DNA from: Priapulus caudatus
Lineage: Eukaryota; Priapulida; Priapulimorpha; Priapulimorphida; Priapulidae
Length of the DNA stretch: 64,000 nucleotides
Assembly (NCBI RefSeq): GCF_000485595.1
Contig: NW_014577114.1
Span: forward strand, 513,961-577,960
Direction: 5' to 3'
Shown here: positions 36,353 to 48,541 of the stretch, piece by piece
Layout of the letters: each line of letters begins with the position of its first letter
How positions within the stretch are numbered: position 1 is the first letter of the stretch
The notes under the pieces: generated by a model
Databases searched by the model: none
What the model was told of the DNA's origin: nothing
What the model saw: the letters and a program-made list of their open reading frames with translations, nothing else
Program-made: the position numbers and the translations under genes

Positions 36353-38168
36353 CAGTGGCGTATAGACAGGTCCTCAGTTGTGGGGGGGGATGATTTCGCT
36401 GTTACCTCCATCATAATGTATATGAAGACTGTGTGCGAGTAGCGCACACCGCGAGAGCCTTGGCGCAAAGCCCTTAATGGGTGGGGACCAGGGGCCCGCC
36501 GTAGGGGCCCTGGCGGGGTACAGAGGCAAAGCCCTTGCCCGGGGTCCAGGGGGCGGAGCCCCCTGAAGCTCTTGGATTTTAGCAATTTAGAACCTTAGAT
36601 GGTCGTTTTTGAGGTAATTGAAAAAAATTGACATTGTAAGTGCAATTTTGTGAATTCGAGGGTAATTTTTTTCTTTGGATCCCAGAGGTTTAATAACACG
36701 CACCCCCCACACACAAACAACCAGTGGCGGATCCAGAAGTAAATTCTAGGGGGGGGGCGAATTATGCGAGCTCAAGGGCACGAAGCGCGCACTGTGTGGA
36801 ATTGTTAAAAAGTTGCAATCTAAAAGCAATCAATTTTGGACATCTTTATCATAAAATATCAGGATTTTTCCTCCTTCAGGTGGTGTCCCCCTCCTGTTTA
36901 GGAGAGGTCCAGGGGACCTCCCCCGGAAATTTTGTTGAAAGTAACACCTCTTCGATGCAATTTCCTGCACTATGAGGCAGCACTATTAAACAATCTACAT
37001 CACAATAACATCACTGTTGAGTTGAGTATTTTTACCTTTGGGGACACCAAAGACTAAAATGCTTACTACCAAATCTGTGCTATACATGTACATGTCCTCA
37101 CTGGGGTTGCCAGTGCAGACTTACCTAGGCTAAAATACCTTTACCCTGAAAATTCTAGGGGAGGGGGCGACCGCCCCCTGTGCTACCGACCCCCCGTTGA
37201 CAACTACAGCACTGGAATCATCTCCCCCGGAAATTTTGATAAAACGTATATTTTACTGAGAAGTGAGAACCTTAAAACTGCAAAAGAATATGAGAAAAAC
37301 AACCAGATTTGAACCAAATAGTGCATATTTTCACCCCTTATACAAAATCGGGAATATACTTCCGGTCAGGTCTCAGCACCCCCATCCCCATCCCCCCTCC
37401 CAAAAAGTGAGATGAAATTGAATTTTCCCATTCAACCCCCCTAAAAATGCAATATCCCAACTCTCAATAGGTCTATTCTAATTTTGAATAAAGCAAGGAT
37501 TTAACTTTCGTGAGCAATGATAAGACGTAATTTGAGAATTTTGAAAAAAAAATCGTATATGGGGAATGCGTCCAAAATTAACCGTCTGAGTTTCAGTAAA
37601 ATAATGTCATTCTTGGAACGAATTACAGCCATTTTACAGTAGATGTATGTCAAATTCCATTTCTGTAATAATACATTAGGAGAGTATGAATAGCGATGAC
37701 GGATTTGTAGATAAATATCCAGTATTTATTGTCTGTAAAATATTAAATTTTTCCCCATTTTCTTCCTGAAAGTAGGGGGTGATGAAAGCCACCCCACCTC
37801 AATAAGTGTAGGGGGATATACCCCCATCCCCCCGCTATCTACGCCCCTGTCAGATGAACTCAAATTTGACTTTTGATATGCATACAAATATTCATAATCA
37901 TAATCTTTGTTAGCAGTACTCTACAGGCGCCGCGGAACGATTTTTGAAGTGGGGGTGCTAAATTTGTTACGCTCGACAGTGGCCAATGCAGGATTTCGAG
38001 GAGGGTGGTAAGAAACATGCGGGGGTATGCGGGTCCTCCCCCAAAAAATGTTGAATCCCCCATTTTCCTCCTGAAAGTAGGGGGGGATGATTGTACACGC
38101 CATCCCCCCACGTCAATAAGTGGGGGGGATGCATCCCCCCCATCCCCCCCCCGCTATCTACGCCCCTG
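36353..38168. mobile_element. hAT-like non-autonomous element with 8-bp TSD
   Basis: A perfect 8-bp direct repeat CGTGTTCC lies at 36345-36352 and 38169-38176. Inside it, the ends are CAGTGGCGTATAGACAGG and, on the complementary strand, CAGGGGCGTAGATAGCGG. 8-bp duplications with CAGxGGCGTA termini are the hallmark of hAT elements. The 1816-bp body is rich in G/C homopolymers and holds the GGGGGCGGAGCCCCCTG palindrome near 36550. The right end exists twice: 37754-37851 and 38065-38168 are similar and both finish CGCTATCTACGCCCCTG. No transposase frame is visible. Confidence 0.85.
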
Positions 38169-38176
38169 CGTGTTCC

Positions 38177-39213
38177 ATACTATCCTGTTAGAGTCGATGG
38201 CCAGTGCCTATAGGTCGGTGTCTATAGTCGGGTGGCAAGGCAATTTGATTCATTTCACTTTACTCGACATGATTGCCGGACAAGTCAAGGCGTACTATAT
38301 GTAAGAGGGTTAAAACAATTTATCTATACGTGTTTCATTCTACATGCATATATATATTCAACGGCCCTAACCGCTCAACGCCTGCTGCGTCTATCAGGTT
38401 ATTTCTCTCGATTGAAATACTCTATTTGCCTGTACACGCACTCGAGCGCTCGGCCGTCACATTGCGGAGGCTAATGTATTAGGCCAACGTTCAAGTCGCT
38501 CAAGTCCACTAAAGCCGTTAGATTATCGAGCGCGTGCGGCTACGCTAGCAGGCGAAATATTGAGGGCGTTCAAGCCCTAGTAATTCGGCATACACTAGCG
38601 TAGGTGCCATTTGTAATGCGGTGATAAGTAAGCATAACGACGGGCGTCGACGGCTGATTGGGTCGAAGCAAGATCGCGATGCGCATGCGCCATTCGGAAC
38701 AGACAAACATTACCCGTCCGAGTCCCATCATTAACCGTCGAAAATCATTATGTCGATCCGAGTAGTAAGCGAAATGGTAGATGTTTTCATCTACAGCCCG
38801 ATAACTGTGTGCATTTGCCTGCGTCGTTAGCTTTATCGAACACAAACACGAAGGTCTACAGGTCTACGTTTGCCGCTGCAGTTTAACGCAAATATTGACG
38901 TTAGAACACTGCCCAGGAGTGCAGTTCCCGCAATTGGGTTTGCCTATTGCATCGGTCTCCCGACTTTCCCATCGATTCTTCTATTCTCTGTAACCTGTAG
39001 GCCTACGTAACGTAACTGTATATAAGGTACTCAGCAACAAGTTAGTATTCCCCATTAGCCCGCTTTTATTCCGTTTTATCCGTTGGTGTGTCACTGTTTG
39101 TATTATTTTTACGTAGCAGGTTTAGACATTAACGAAGGTTGGATGCACATACGTAATCTTTTACGTAAGCTTTGCTCAATAACACGACTCCGCATCCTAG
39201 TTAATGCCATTTT
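38177..39213. other. Intergenic, no gene seen
   Basis: No supported feature; open frames of up to 91 codons lack domain signals. Confidence 0.45.
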
Positions 39214-39255
39214 ATCAGGAGTGTATCAATAAGGATGTATTGATACACTCCTGAT
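39214..39255. repeat. Perfect 18-bp hairpin with 6-nt loop
   Basis: ATCAGGAGTGTATCAATA, loop AGGATG, then TATTGATACACTCCTGAT. Similar in size to the hairpins at 15.2 and 26.0 kb but of different sequence. Confidence 0.85.
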
Positions 39256-41905
39256 TTTATGTCTAAACTCGAATAAGCGATATGGAGACAGCTGCATGTG
39301 CTTATCGCATAATATAAGGTGGCCTATATATTATGTAAACTAGTTCTACCTTTTAGCTCTTCGATCGTTTCCGCTACAGGAATATGCGACTGACAGTTCT
39401 AGGAAATGGCAGCACACCATTTCTGCGTGAAAGGCATTTAAGCGGTAGCCCAGGATACAATAAAAATATGCTAGTCGGCTAGGTAAACGTTCTGCTTATA
39501 GCCTGTGACTATCAAACCAAACTCACTCCTGTTATTTTGTGAGGTTAGGCCGTTTATCGACCGCAAAAGAGGCAAAAATACAAATACGCGACTATATCTG
39601 CTCAAATTAGATTACCTCAAATAAATTGAAAAATTAATGTAGACAAATTATAGGTCCCATCTGTTTGCGAACATATTACAGGTATACCAGCATGAAAATT
39701 ACCTCGAGTTTGTGCTGTTATAGTCTATAAAACAGCAAATGAACAGCAAACTTGCGTCTGCATTCATGAGATTCGCGAAAATTAAATAGGAAAATTCTGC
39801 CAAAATATCATCAATATCCCCGAACACTGTCCCGTTTATTTCGTCGACCCGCCATATTAAGCTCATTCGCGATACCACATGACGACCTACATGAATTCAT
39901 CATCTCTGGGTCTGTAATCACGTCTACTGGGAAGCTATACGTGTTCCCCTTATGGCTCGACTGTGTCACAAACTGCCCCTCACATTTTGGCGTTCCTCCT
40001 AGACTGGATATAGTGCGCCTTTGCCTGCGTCAACATTCTAGTTATCATTATGGGTCTCGTTAGTGTCAGATCAAAGGTAGTAGTAATTATTCTGACAGTT
40101 ATTTATAATTAATGCTAACTGTACTAACCTGTCCTGGATGTTTTCCTGGTTAGCTATATGCCAACAATGTTCCGTCAGCTCGTATAAACTGCTACAAAGC
40201 ACTATGTTGTTTCCCCAGCCTGTTGTCCTCGCAGGTGGAACCGCTAATAACGTTCGTGTATTATATTTCGACGTGATACTAAATGTTCGTCAAATTTCGC
40301 AATCAATGCGTCGAAGTTTTGCTTGTTTGTTTCACTTGTATATTCTAATGTACTGATTATATAGTGATTATGTGTTCTGCCTCTCCTGCCATACAGTATG
40401 TGGGGTTGCATATTTGTACATTGCTATCTTCTTTGTCTAACTTCGTGTCAATTCTTCGAGTCATACTGCTGAATTCAAAAAATCAAAAGCCTCCAGAGGG
40501 TTTAGCTTCGCCATGCCGTCGCCGCCGCTTATCTTTCAATAGTCAATGTCCGTGTTCACTTCTGACACCATGTTGTGTTCGGGATACGCAGCTGAACACG
40601 GATTAATAGCTGAACTCTTTATTAACAAAACAACAAAGCTACATGCATGGGTTTGGCTCCAAGACGTGTAAGCACCAAAAAGCGTTTTCTGCCGTGTATT
40701 CTGGAACTTGCAGTAATGTAATACTAATATATATAGTAGTATTGTTACATTTACGTGACGTAAATTGTTCAAGACAAGTACCATATCTCGACATGTGTAC
40801 AAAGGTAACATATCGTGTAGAGACAGCTAGGTACAGGTCAATGGCATCTCATGAGATGCGAGAATTACGTGCTATTCATGTTGACATGTGTAAACGAATC
40901 CACTTTCAAATGCAGACTAGCAACCGTTCTCATATTATCATGTCCGTTCTGATACTTACCTCGGTGCTCCTTGCGTACCACCAAGTATATTATATAGGCT
41001 ATATGTATATATGTAAATATGGCTATATGTATATAATAGTAGGGCTAACATGCTCTATATATTACACTCGCACCAATATGTGCACCGATCTGAATTTCAA
41101 ACGTCAACAAAACTAGAGCACAATTTTCGATGTCGCGAGATGCCATCGATCAGTTCCCTGTCTCTGCACTTTACCTTTGTCTTATACCTTTGTTACCTTT
41201 GTTACATTTGTCTATATATCAGGATAGCTACCAGTCTAAAACATTTTTCGTAACGTAACTGCGTGCGGTTGTTTTGTGTGCGCTTGTGGAAATGTCATTT
41301 TCGCGAATCTCTAGAAAGCAGGCGCAAGTTTGCTGCTCATTTATTATGTTATGACCAATAACAGCACAAACTCATAATAATTTTTATGCGAAAGTAATCA
41401 GTAATGTGTACGCTGAAAGGCGAGACTTAAATGATCTAAATTTATTATTTTCTCAATATTGAATTTATTTGATAGATGATCAGTTTGGCCATGTTAGCCT
41501 TACTATATACACTTGGCGTTACGCAAGTAGTAAACCGGTAAGATTAATAAAGGTCGAGAAAATATATGAACAGTTTGTAAAACCATGTGAAATTACTGCT
41601 TTAAATAGCGGTGGCGCTGGTCAGCAAGGCACTATAGGGGCCTATAGTCCGCCATGCTGCAACGATTTAGTACATTTCCCACCATTGCTTGTATAGCCGT
41701 GTAGCGAACGAAAGCTAGGCGTAAGTAAAAAGAGTTATTTTTATGAATAATAAATTACTAGTGGTTTAATAATTCATGCATGGACCAACTGAACTACAAT
41801 CGGGTTAATACTGCGATTTCAGTGCACTTGTACGTGAGCTCTTATGTAACCACATTTCGGAATCCCTCTGCGCACATTTTTCTCTCTCGCTATCTCCCCC
41901 CTTCT
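39256..41905. other. Intergenic, no gene seen
   Basis: AT-rich. A 157-codon frame at 40643-41116 has no domain, repeat or exon-boundary signal. Short TATATAGGCTATATG phrases repeat near 40990-41030. Confidence 0.45.
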
Positions 41906-41908
41906 TCT

Positions 41909-41977
<69 letters not shown>

Positions 41978-42949
41978 NNNNNNNNNNNNNNNNNNNNNNN
42001 NNNNNNNNNNNNNNNNNNNNNNNNNNNNNNNNNNNNNNNNNNNNNNNNNNNNNNNNNNNNNNNNNNNNNNNNNNNNNNNNNNNNNNNNNNNNNNNNNNNN
42101 NNNNNNNNNNNNNNNNNNNNNNNNNNNNNNNNNNNNNNNNNNNNNNNNNNNNNNNNNNNNNNNNNNNNNNNNNNNNNNNNNNNNNNNNNNNNNNNNNNNN
42201 NNNNNNNNNNNNNNNNNNNNNNNNNNNNNNNNNNNNNNNNNNNNNNNNNNNNNNNNNNNNNNNNNNNNNNNNNNNNNNNNNNNNNNNNNNNNNNNNNNNN
42301 NNNNNNNNNNNNNNNNNNNNNNNNNNNNNNNNNNNNNNNNNNNNNNNNNNNNNNNNNNNNNNNNNNNNNNNNNNNNNNNNNNNNNNNNNNNNNNNNNNNN
42401 NNNNNNNNNNNNNNNNNNNNNNNNNNNNNNNNNNNNNNNNNNNNNNNNNNNNNNNNNNNNNNNNNNNNNNNNNNNNNNNNNNNNNNNNNNNNNNNNNNNN
42501 NNNNNNNNNNNNNNNNNNNNNNNNNNNNNNNNNNNNNNNNNNNNNNNNNNNNNNNNNNNNNNNNNNNNNNNNNNNNNNNNNNNNNNNNNNNNNNNNNNNN
42601 NNNNNNNNNNNNNNNNNNNNNNNNNNNNNNNNNNNNNNNNNNNNNNNNNNNNNNNNNNNNNNNNNNNNNNNNNNNNNNNNNNNNNNNNNNNNNNNNNNNN
42701 NNNNNNNNNNNNNNNNNNNNNNNNNNNNNNNNNNNNNNNNNNNNNNNNNNNNNNNNNNNNNNNNNNNNNNNNNNNNNNNNNNNNNNNNNNNNNNNNNNNN
42801 NNNNNNNNNNNNNNNNNNNNNNNNNNNNNNNNNNNNNNNNNNNNNNNNNNNNNNNNNNNNNNNNNNNNNNNNNNNNNNNNNNNNNNNNNNNNNNNNNNNN
42901 NNNNNNNNNNNNNNNNNNNNNNNNNNNNNNNNNNNNNNNNNNNNNNNNN

Positions 42950-43005
<56 letters not shown>

Positions 43006-43035
43006 CTGAGAGAGAGAGAGAAAGAGAGAGAGGGG
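41906..43035. repeat. (TC)n / 972-N assembly gap / (GATA)(GA)n
   Basis: A pure TC run (41909-41977) enters a gap of N from 41978 to 42949, which is left through ATAGATAG and a GA run with GGGGAATAGAGAAAG interruptions. The gap was evidently caused by simple sequence; its true content is unknown. Confidence 0.95.
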
Positions 43036-43619
43036 AATAGAGAAAGAAAGAGAGGGAGATAGACAGAGCAAAAGAGCAAGAAAGAGGGAAGAGAATTGCC
43101 TAATATTTGGTGGATGTTTTGTCAAGCAATTATTATTATATTATATTATTTATAGCAATAAATTATTTATTGTGATTTAGGCATGTATTCTTCCTTGCCT
43201 GCAATTATATTGTGGACGAGACGTATATAAATAGTACATGAGTAATGAGTGTATCGTGGATGCACGTAGGCTATAACTATTGAAAACATATAACTACACA
43301 TAAGCAGTTTAAAGTACACGGGAGTTTGCCTGGCGAAATATCCATCAAACATAATATAATTACCAATGACACCACCAAAGTAGCATGCTGCTTTCATTGC
43401 GCAAATGCGAAATGTGAGTTAAAAGTCGCAGTAGGGCGTACAAATCCAGTTTTCCGCCTTCATATTATATAGCAACGATTATATAGGATTTTTCCTGACT
43501 GGCATGTGTCCCATACGTGGCATTAGATGTGGAAAATCCTGCAGGCGTGATCTGCTCGATCAGTCGTAGTTCAATTATTAACTGTGTGAATAGCTGAAGA
43601 TCGTTCTATGTACGTGAAA
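43036..43619. other. Intergenic, no gene seen
   Basis: No supported feature. Confidence 0.5.
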
Positions 43620-43805
43620 GCACAGGCACTTAGAGCGTTTCAATAAAATATAATGCTAAATAAATACGAAATCTATTTACTACCAAAGTCTTAATGTTGC
43701 TCTACTCTCTTTCACCTATTATTGCCGACAATTTCCTGTAAATGCCGTCCAAATGCTCATCTGCAACACACGCTGGCCGCCGCACGCTAGCTGCTGCACA
43801 CTGAC
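43620..43805 (+). repeat. Dispersed repeat (family R1), copy 3
   Basis: Matches 14580-14690 (GAGCGT(T/C)TCAATA through ATTTACTACCAA(A/T)GTCTTAA), then 19005-19085 (GCCGTCCAAATGCTC, CCGCACGC). So it joins segments of the other two copies in one element. It ends about 20 bp before the Helentron start. Confidence 0.65.
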
Positions 43806-43823
43806 ACATAAATATATATTTAT

Positions 43824-44195
43824 TACCTCCGCCAAGGGGTTGGCAGGAGGTTATGTTTTCACGTGAGTTTGTAGTGTGTTTGTATTATGTTTTCACGTGT
43901 GTTTGTGTTGTGTTTGTGGGTTTGTGCGTTTCTTTGCTTTTGTGTACAGCCTAACTCAAAAGTTATGGACGGACTTGTCAGTAACAATTTCAGGATAGGC
44001 AGAAATGGGCGGAACTTAGAATTTGATTACATTTTTCTTGGGTGGCTGAATCCGCGATCCAATTAATTAATTAATTAAATTAAATTTTCAGGATAGATCA
44101 GAAATGGGGTTAATTAGAATTGATTACATTTGTGGTGCATCGGATCCAATCATTAATCTTAATTAATTAATTAATTAATTAAAAGTTTGTTATCA
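43824..44195 (+). repeat. Helentron 5' terminal region
   Basis: Contains the left terminal repeat, TTGTG(T/G) runs, and two GAATTGATTACATTT(T/G) phrases each followed by a GGATCC-type box and AATTAATTAATTAATT runs. The same series appears in the 28761-29269 element, so the shared 5' region extends about 370 bp. Confidence 0.75.
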
Positions 44196-44417
44196 TGGCA
44201 ATAGGGCTTTGTAGGTTGTTAAACAAATTATGCAATGGCATTCGATAAGAAACACAAACCAGGTACATTTTATCATGAGTTTGGGCAATTGTAACTGAAA
44301 CTGCAACCAGCACCAGCAAACGTAGAACTGCAATGTGAAACCAGGTATTTTACCATCACTATGAAAGTAGGGTTGCACCATCACCCACAAACAAGCTCAT
44401 ATCAGCCATTTTTCCAC

Positions 44418-44426
44418 TATAAAAAG
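44418..44426 (+). promoter_or_regulatory. TATA box of the Helentron gene
   Basis: TATAAAAAG in a GC-poor context, about 600 bp inside the element. A transcription start would be expected near 44446-44452 (CATTATCAGC). The following 190 bp leads to a consensus splice donor at 44641. No competing TATA box lies closer to the coding start. Confidence 0.5.
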
Positions 44427-44640
44427 ACAAGCGATGTGGCTTTATTCATTATCAGCTACAGCAGCAAAGAACACACAACCACCAGAACCAGCTAGAGAGC
44501 CAAGACGACTACATTTCAGAGCTACAGCTTTTACAACACTCGCTAGAACATGCAGAACCGAAGATCCATAGCTGAAGTGACGAACCGCTCATGCAACTTC
44601 ATCTCACTGTTATATCTACACGTCGACGACTGAATTTTAT

Positions 44641-45371
44641 GTAAGTAAACGTATTTCTATTACTTACGTCTTTCATGTACGTTTTTCTGTTATCATGAAT
44701 CTGGCTACCGATTCCCTATTTCAGTCTTTTTTTGCAAAATAATCATATTTTTGCAAGTTAGATTTCGCAACGTGCATTGCCAATAGATCAACAGTGTGTC
44801 ACTTTGTCAGTCAGAGCACATCATGAGCAGACATAAAAACCAATAGCGCCACATATTTCAGCCACAACTCACTTCCGCAGATAAGGCAATTGTCACCCAA
44901 ATGTGCTTCCAAAACTTGTCGTGCTGTTGTGACGTGCAAGTTAAAATTAACGAAAATATTTGGTGCGATGTTTAAAGACTAACATGAAATAATCATATTT
45001 CATTGATTATAATGAATAAATAGATAATCATTTTATCATGGAATCATTTAATAATCATTTAATCATTGATAATCAAATAATCATTTAATCATAGAATAAT
45101 CATTATTCATTGATTATAATGAATAAATCACTCTAGTCGCCTGATTTATGACGTCATTTTACCTACATTTTTATAAATTGAAGCAAACTTGGGAAAAAAG
45201 GCGCAAAAATTGTCTTGCTCTTTCAACCATGCAGTAGTTTACAAAGTTTGCCAATAAAACATGGAACCACCATTATTATGGCGTTTGTCGTGATAAAGTC
45301 GAACAATTCGAAATTTTCGTTTCTTGTTGCATTCTCGCAAATTGCAGTATGTTTTCTCCGACTTCTTGCAG
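44641..45371 (+). other. Predicted intron 1 of the Helentron gene (5' leader)
   Basis: Donor TTTAT^GTAAGTAAAC and acceptor TTCTCCGACTTCTTGCAG^GGCATC. Joining the two sides makes an ATG from AT|G that is exactly in frame with the 23-residue repeats downstream. An upstream ATG at 44591 is also in that frame. The intron contains ATAATCATTTAATCATTG-type repeats near 45000-45120. Splicing is inferred from sequence only. Confidence 0.55.
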
Positions 45372-45630
45372 GGCATCTCTCCGAGTTCGAATGCAGAGAC
45401 ACAGACAGGAACAGACGCCAGAAGCTGCTGAGACTCGGCGCGCATCTGTCCGAGTTCGTGTGCAGAGACACAGAGAGGAGCAGACGCCAGAATCTGCTCA
45501 GACTCGGCGGGCATCTGTGAGACTTTAGATGCAAAGACACAGAGCAAACGAGACGCCAGAATCTGCTCAGACTCGGCGGGCATCTGTGAGACTTTAGATG
45601 CAAAGACACAGAGCAGAAATTGAGAAGCAA
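45372..45630 (+). pseudogene. Helentron N-terminal 23-residue repeats
   Basis: The frame ASLRVRMQRHRQEQTPEAAE continues as a tandem array with a 69-bp period: RASVRVRVQRHREEQTPESA, then two units where the R-V-R-V segment has become R-L-stop-M. There are about 3.5 units. Arg/Gln/Glu-rich 23-residue repeats of this type precede Helitron and related proteins in many animals. TAG stops at 45526-45528 and 45595-45597 interrupt the frame at the same place in adjacent units. The array is in frame with the zinc and OTU part that follows. Confidence 0.75.
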
Positions 45631-46590
45631 AAAGAACTTACAGTCGACGATAGTGCTGCTATATTCTTATCAAAAATAGCAGAAGGACCAATCTATTCCT
45701 GTTGTTCCTGTCACCGCCTTCACTACAGGTCTTCTGTCGTTGAGATGAAGCCACAAAAGTATTCAGCCAACCAAGCTACAAAGGACATACTCAAGTCAGG
45801 CACCGCTGTTCAAACTCATGGCAAATCTTGGGTCTGCAACACTTGCCATCGAACACTCAAGCGAGGAAAAGTCCCCACCCAGTCATGGGCCAATGGCTTG
45901 GAACTTGATAAGATACCACCAGAGCTTGCAGATTTAAGGCCTTTGCAGGTGAGACTCATCAGTCAGGGAATTCCCTTCATGAAACTGGTGGGGCAGCCGA
46001 GAGGAGGGCAGAAAGCTATCCATGGGAGTGCTGTCAACGTGCCATCCAAGCTGCAGCCAGTTGTATCCTTACTGCCTAGGCTTCCACGAACTGCACAAGT
46101 GGTCCCTCTCAAGCTCAAGAGAAAACTATCCTACAAGGGATACTACATGCATGAATATATCCGTCCAAAAAGAGTTATGGAGGCGTTGCAGTGGCTGAAA
46201 CAAAATAACCCTCTCTACAAAGACATCACAATCTGCTCTGATTGGGAGAATCAGTGGGAAGACGAGGACCTGGACTTGTGGCAAGCAATAGCGAAGGCCT
46301 GTTACGAGGACACGGAAGCCAAAAAAGGACCCGATGATGCCAATAACCCGACTTCATCTCTAGCCCTTCTGTCTCCTCTACCCACTGGTGATAACTACTC
46401 GGTCTTGGAACATTTGGCAAAGAGGCGCAATCTCAAGATCAAGGATGTACCTGGAGACCGCAACTGTTTTTTTTATGCCGTCTCCGTCTCCCTTCCTGCA
46501 GCTGGAGTGCAATCTGTTTCTGGACCACAGATGAGGACACAGCTCATCGACTACTTGACAACCACGGAATTGAAACATTACTACATATGA
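45598..46590 (+). pseudogene. Helentron protein: zinc/DUF6570-like region and OTU N-half
   Basis: This 330-codon frame starts in the last 23-residue repeat. A CCSC(H) pair in IYSCCSCHRLHY and a second pair in WVCNTCHRTLKRGKVP form a zinc-binding module of the DUF6570 type, which precedes Rep in Helitron proteins. Near the C-terminus, KIKDVPGDRNCFFYAVS carries the catalytic Cys of an OTU cysteine protease. The frame stops at TGA 46588-46590 and resumes in phase at 46627. OTU domains are typical of Helentrons and some other TEs; their role is unproven, with deubiquitination proposed. Confidence 0.85.
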
Positions 46591-47250
46591 TTCCTGCAGC
46601 TGCCAAACAGTCCCTCTCTTTCACCGATGCACAACACCCTGAGCCAGCATCAGCGCCGAGAATTCCATGCATACATTAATGGCTTGCGAAACGGCGAATG
46701 GGCAGACAATCTAGCTGTCCAAGGTGTTGCTGATATGCTGAACATCAACATAGCAGTCATCAACATCATCACTCCTGACTGGGCACATGATGTTCATCCC
46801 CGACAGCAGCGAAGTCAGAACACCATTACAATTGGGTTGATGGGCGAGTTTCATTATGTTGCCTTGGAGAATGCTGAGGCTCAGTTCAGAGAGCAGTCAC
46901 AAGCAAAAAACAGACAACAGCAGTTGGAAGATGAGGAAGACAGGGTAGCCTTCGAGCATACAAGTAAACTGCGAGGCATCCCCTATAACACCCTGCTTCA
47001 AGAAGAACAGACAAGCGATGGAGACAATACCTTCTCTGTGGCACCGGGGGAAAATCAGAAGCCATGCCCATTTCTGACAGACAAAAACTTTGAACAGCTG
47101 GCCAATTCATCCAAGTACCCTTATGGCCGTGGGAGCTTGTCTGAACAGCGACTAAAGAAAATTACCCCCAGGAAATACTTCAACCAACGGCTTTTGCACA
47201 AAGACGGGAGATTTGCCAGTGACATCTCCTTGCTGCTTAGTATGCTGTAG
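46591..47250 (+). pseudogene. Helentron protein: OTU C-half and linker
   Basis: Continues in the same frame as the previous segment. RREFHAYINGLRNGEWADN, LNINIAVINII and GEFHYVALEN complete the OTU fold; the His in FHY is the catalytic histidine. The following Gln/Glu-rich linker leads to KYPYGRGSLSEQRLKKITP, the beginning of the Helitron-like N-terminal Rep region. The frame breaks at about 47240. The next 140 bp continue in another frame (AVEAKQVHDDIQIYHWQTRG, then NAGLMRNTVNVQAMLLY). Confidence 0.82.
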
Positions 47251-47401
47251 AGGCGAAGCAAGTCCACGACGACATCCAGATTTATCATTGGCAGACCCGA
47301 GGGCAGACCTTCCAAAACAGAACGATTAATGCTGGTCTCATGAGGAACACGGTCAATGTACAAGCTATGCTTCTATATGTACTGACACTGATTTCAAGTT
47401 T

Positions 47402-48532
47402 ATGAAGAACCTCCGTGGGTCACCGGCATACTGGAACACGGTTCTGTTAGACCCCCTGGCCATGGTCCGACAGCTTGGAGTCTCCACATGGTTTTTAACC
47501 CTGTCGGCCGCAGACATGCAGTGGCCAGAAGTCATTCAGAGCATCGCACATCAGTATGGAAGAAGACTCACTGCTGATGACATGAAGAACATGCCGTGGG
47601 AAGAAAAGTGTGAATGGCTGCGATGCAATTCTGTGACGGCAGCTCGTCAATTCAAGCACCGCCTAGACCTATTTTTCGAGGAGTTCATCGGAGAAAAAGC
47701 CAATCCCATTGGTCAGCTTTAGGACTTCATGATACGAATAGAATTCTAGGCTAGATGATCCTTACATGCTCACACCATTCTGTGGATAAAGGATGCCCCT
47801 AAGCTTGATGTCAATAGTGACGAAGAAGTCGCCAGTTTCATCAACAAGTACCAGATCTGCGCTATTTCAGCGGAAGAACAGAGCGATTTGAGAAAACTAG
47901 TCCTTTCTGTGCAGAAGCATGTTCACTCGTCCACTTGCCGAAAAGGTGCATCCTGCAGATTCAGATTCTCACATTCGCCGAGCAGTGAGACGCCTATTGC
48001 CAGGCAGTCTGATGACGTTTTTGTGGAAGGCCAAGGTCCACCCACATATGTACCATCAGCTGCTATGAAGTCAGGCAAATCCATTGTTCTACAGCGCGAG
48101 CCTTCTGAAAGGTCGATAAACCAATACAACCCAAAGATGTTGCAGACCTGGCGTGCAAACATGGAGCTGCAATTCATCTTGGACGCATACTCTTGCATCA
48201 TGTATATCACCAGCTACATGATGAAGAGCGAGAGAGCGATGAGCGAGCTGCTAAAGAAGGTGTCGGAAGAGAGCAGAGGAAAAGATCTGAAATCTAAACT
48301 GAGAAACGTCGGATCAGCGTTTCTCAACAACAGAGAGGTCAGCGCTCAGGAGACTGCCTACAGGCTGCTGTCTCTGCCTTTAAAACGCGCCAGCAGGAAA
48401 GTGGTGTTTGTGAACACTGCTCCCAAAGACAAACGAGTCTCCATGCTGAAGCCTCAGAACCTCCTCCAGGGTATGCAGGATGACGACGATAACATCTTCT
48501 ACACCTCACCTCTCGACAGGTATGCAACCTGA
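47402..48532 (+). pseudogene. Helentron HUH Rep endonuclease domain
   Basis: LRGSPAYWNTVLLDPLAMVR and GVSTWFLTLSAADMQWPEV open the Helitron-like Rep region. HAHTILWIKDAP (47765-47800) is the HUH metal-binding motif. DAYSCIMYITSYMMKSE (about 48186-48236) holds the two tyrosines expected for strand cleavage. The domain ends with VFVNTAPKDKRVSMLKP. Stops at 47720, 47747 and 47756 lie in a single frame between the first part and the HUH motif, so point changes rather than indels broke it. A frameshift lies just upstream, at about 47380. The enzyme would nick and join single strands during rolling-circle transposition. Confidence 0.88.
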
Positions 48533-48541
48533 CCACAAAAC

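Noticed and set aside
36325-36585. Minus-strand Pro/Gly-rich frame
   Set aside because: It lies in the GC-rich end of the hAT-like element with its GGGGGCGGAGCCCCC palindrome and has no domain.
41780-43125. Open frames of about 400 codons over the N gap
   Set aside because: The frame is open only because N codons are unknown; the flanks are TC and GA repeats.
45223-45630. Minus-strand and alternative-frame open frames across 45.2-45.6 kb
   Set aside because: They mirror the 69-bp repeat array; the frame that continues into the zinc and OTU domains is the coding one.
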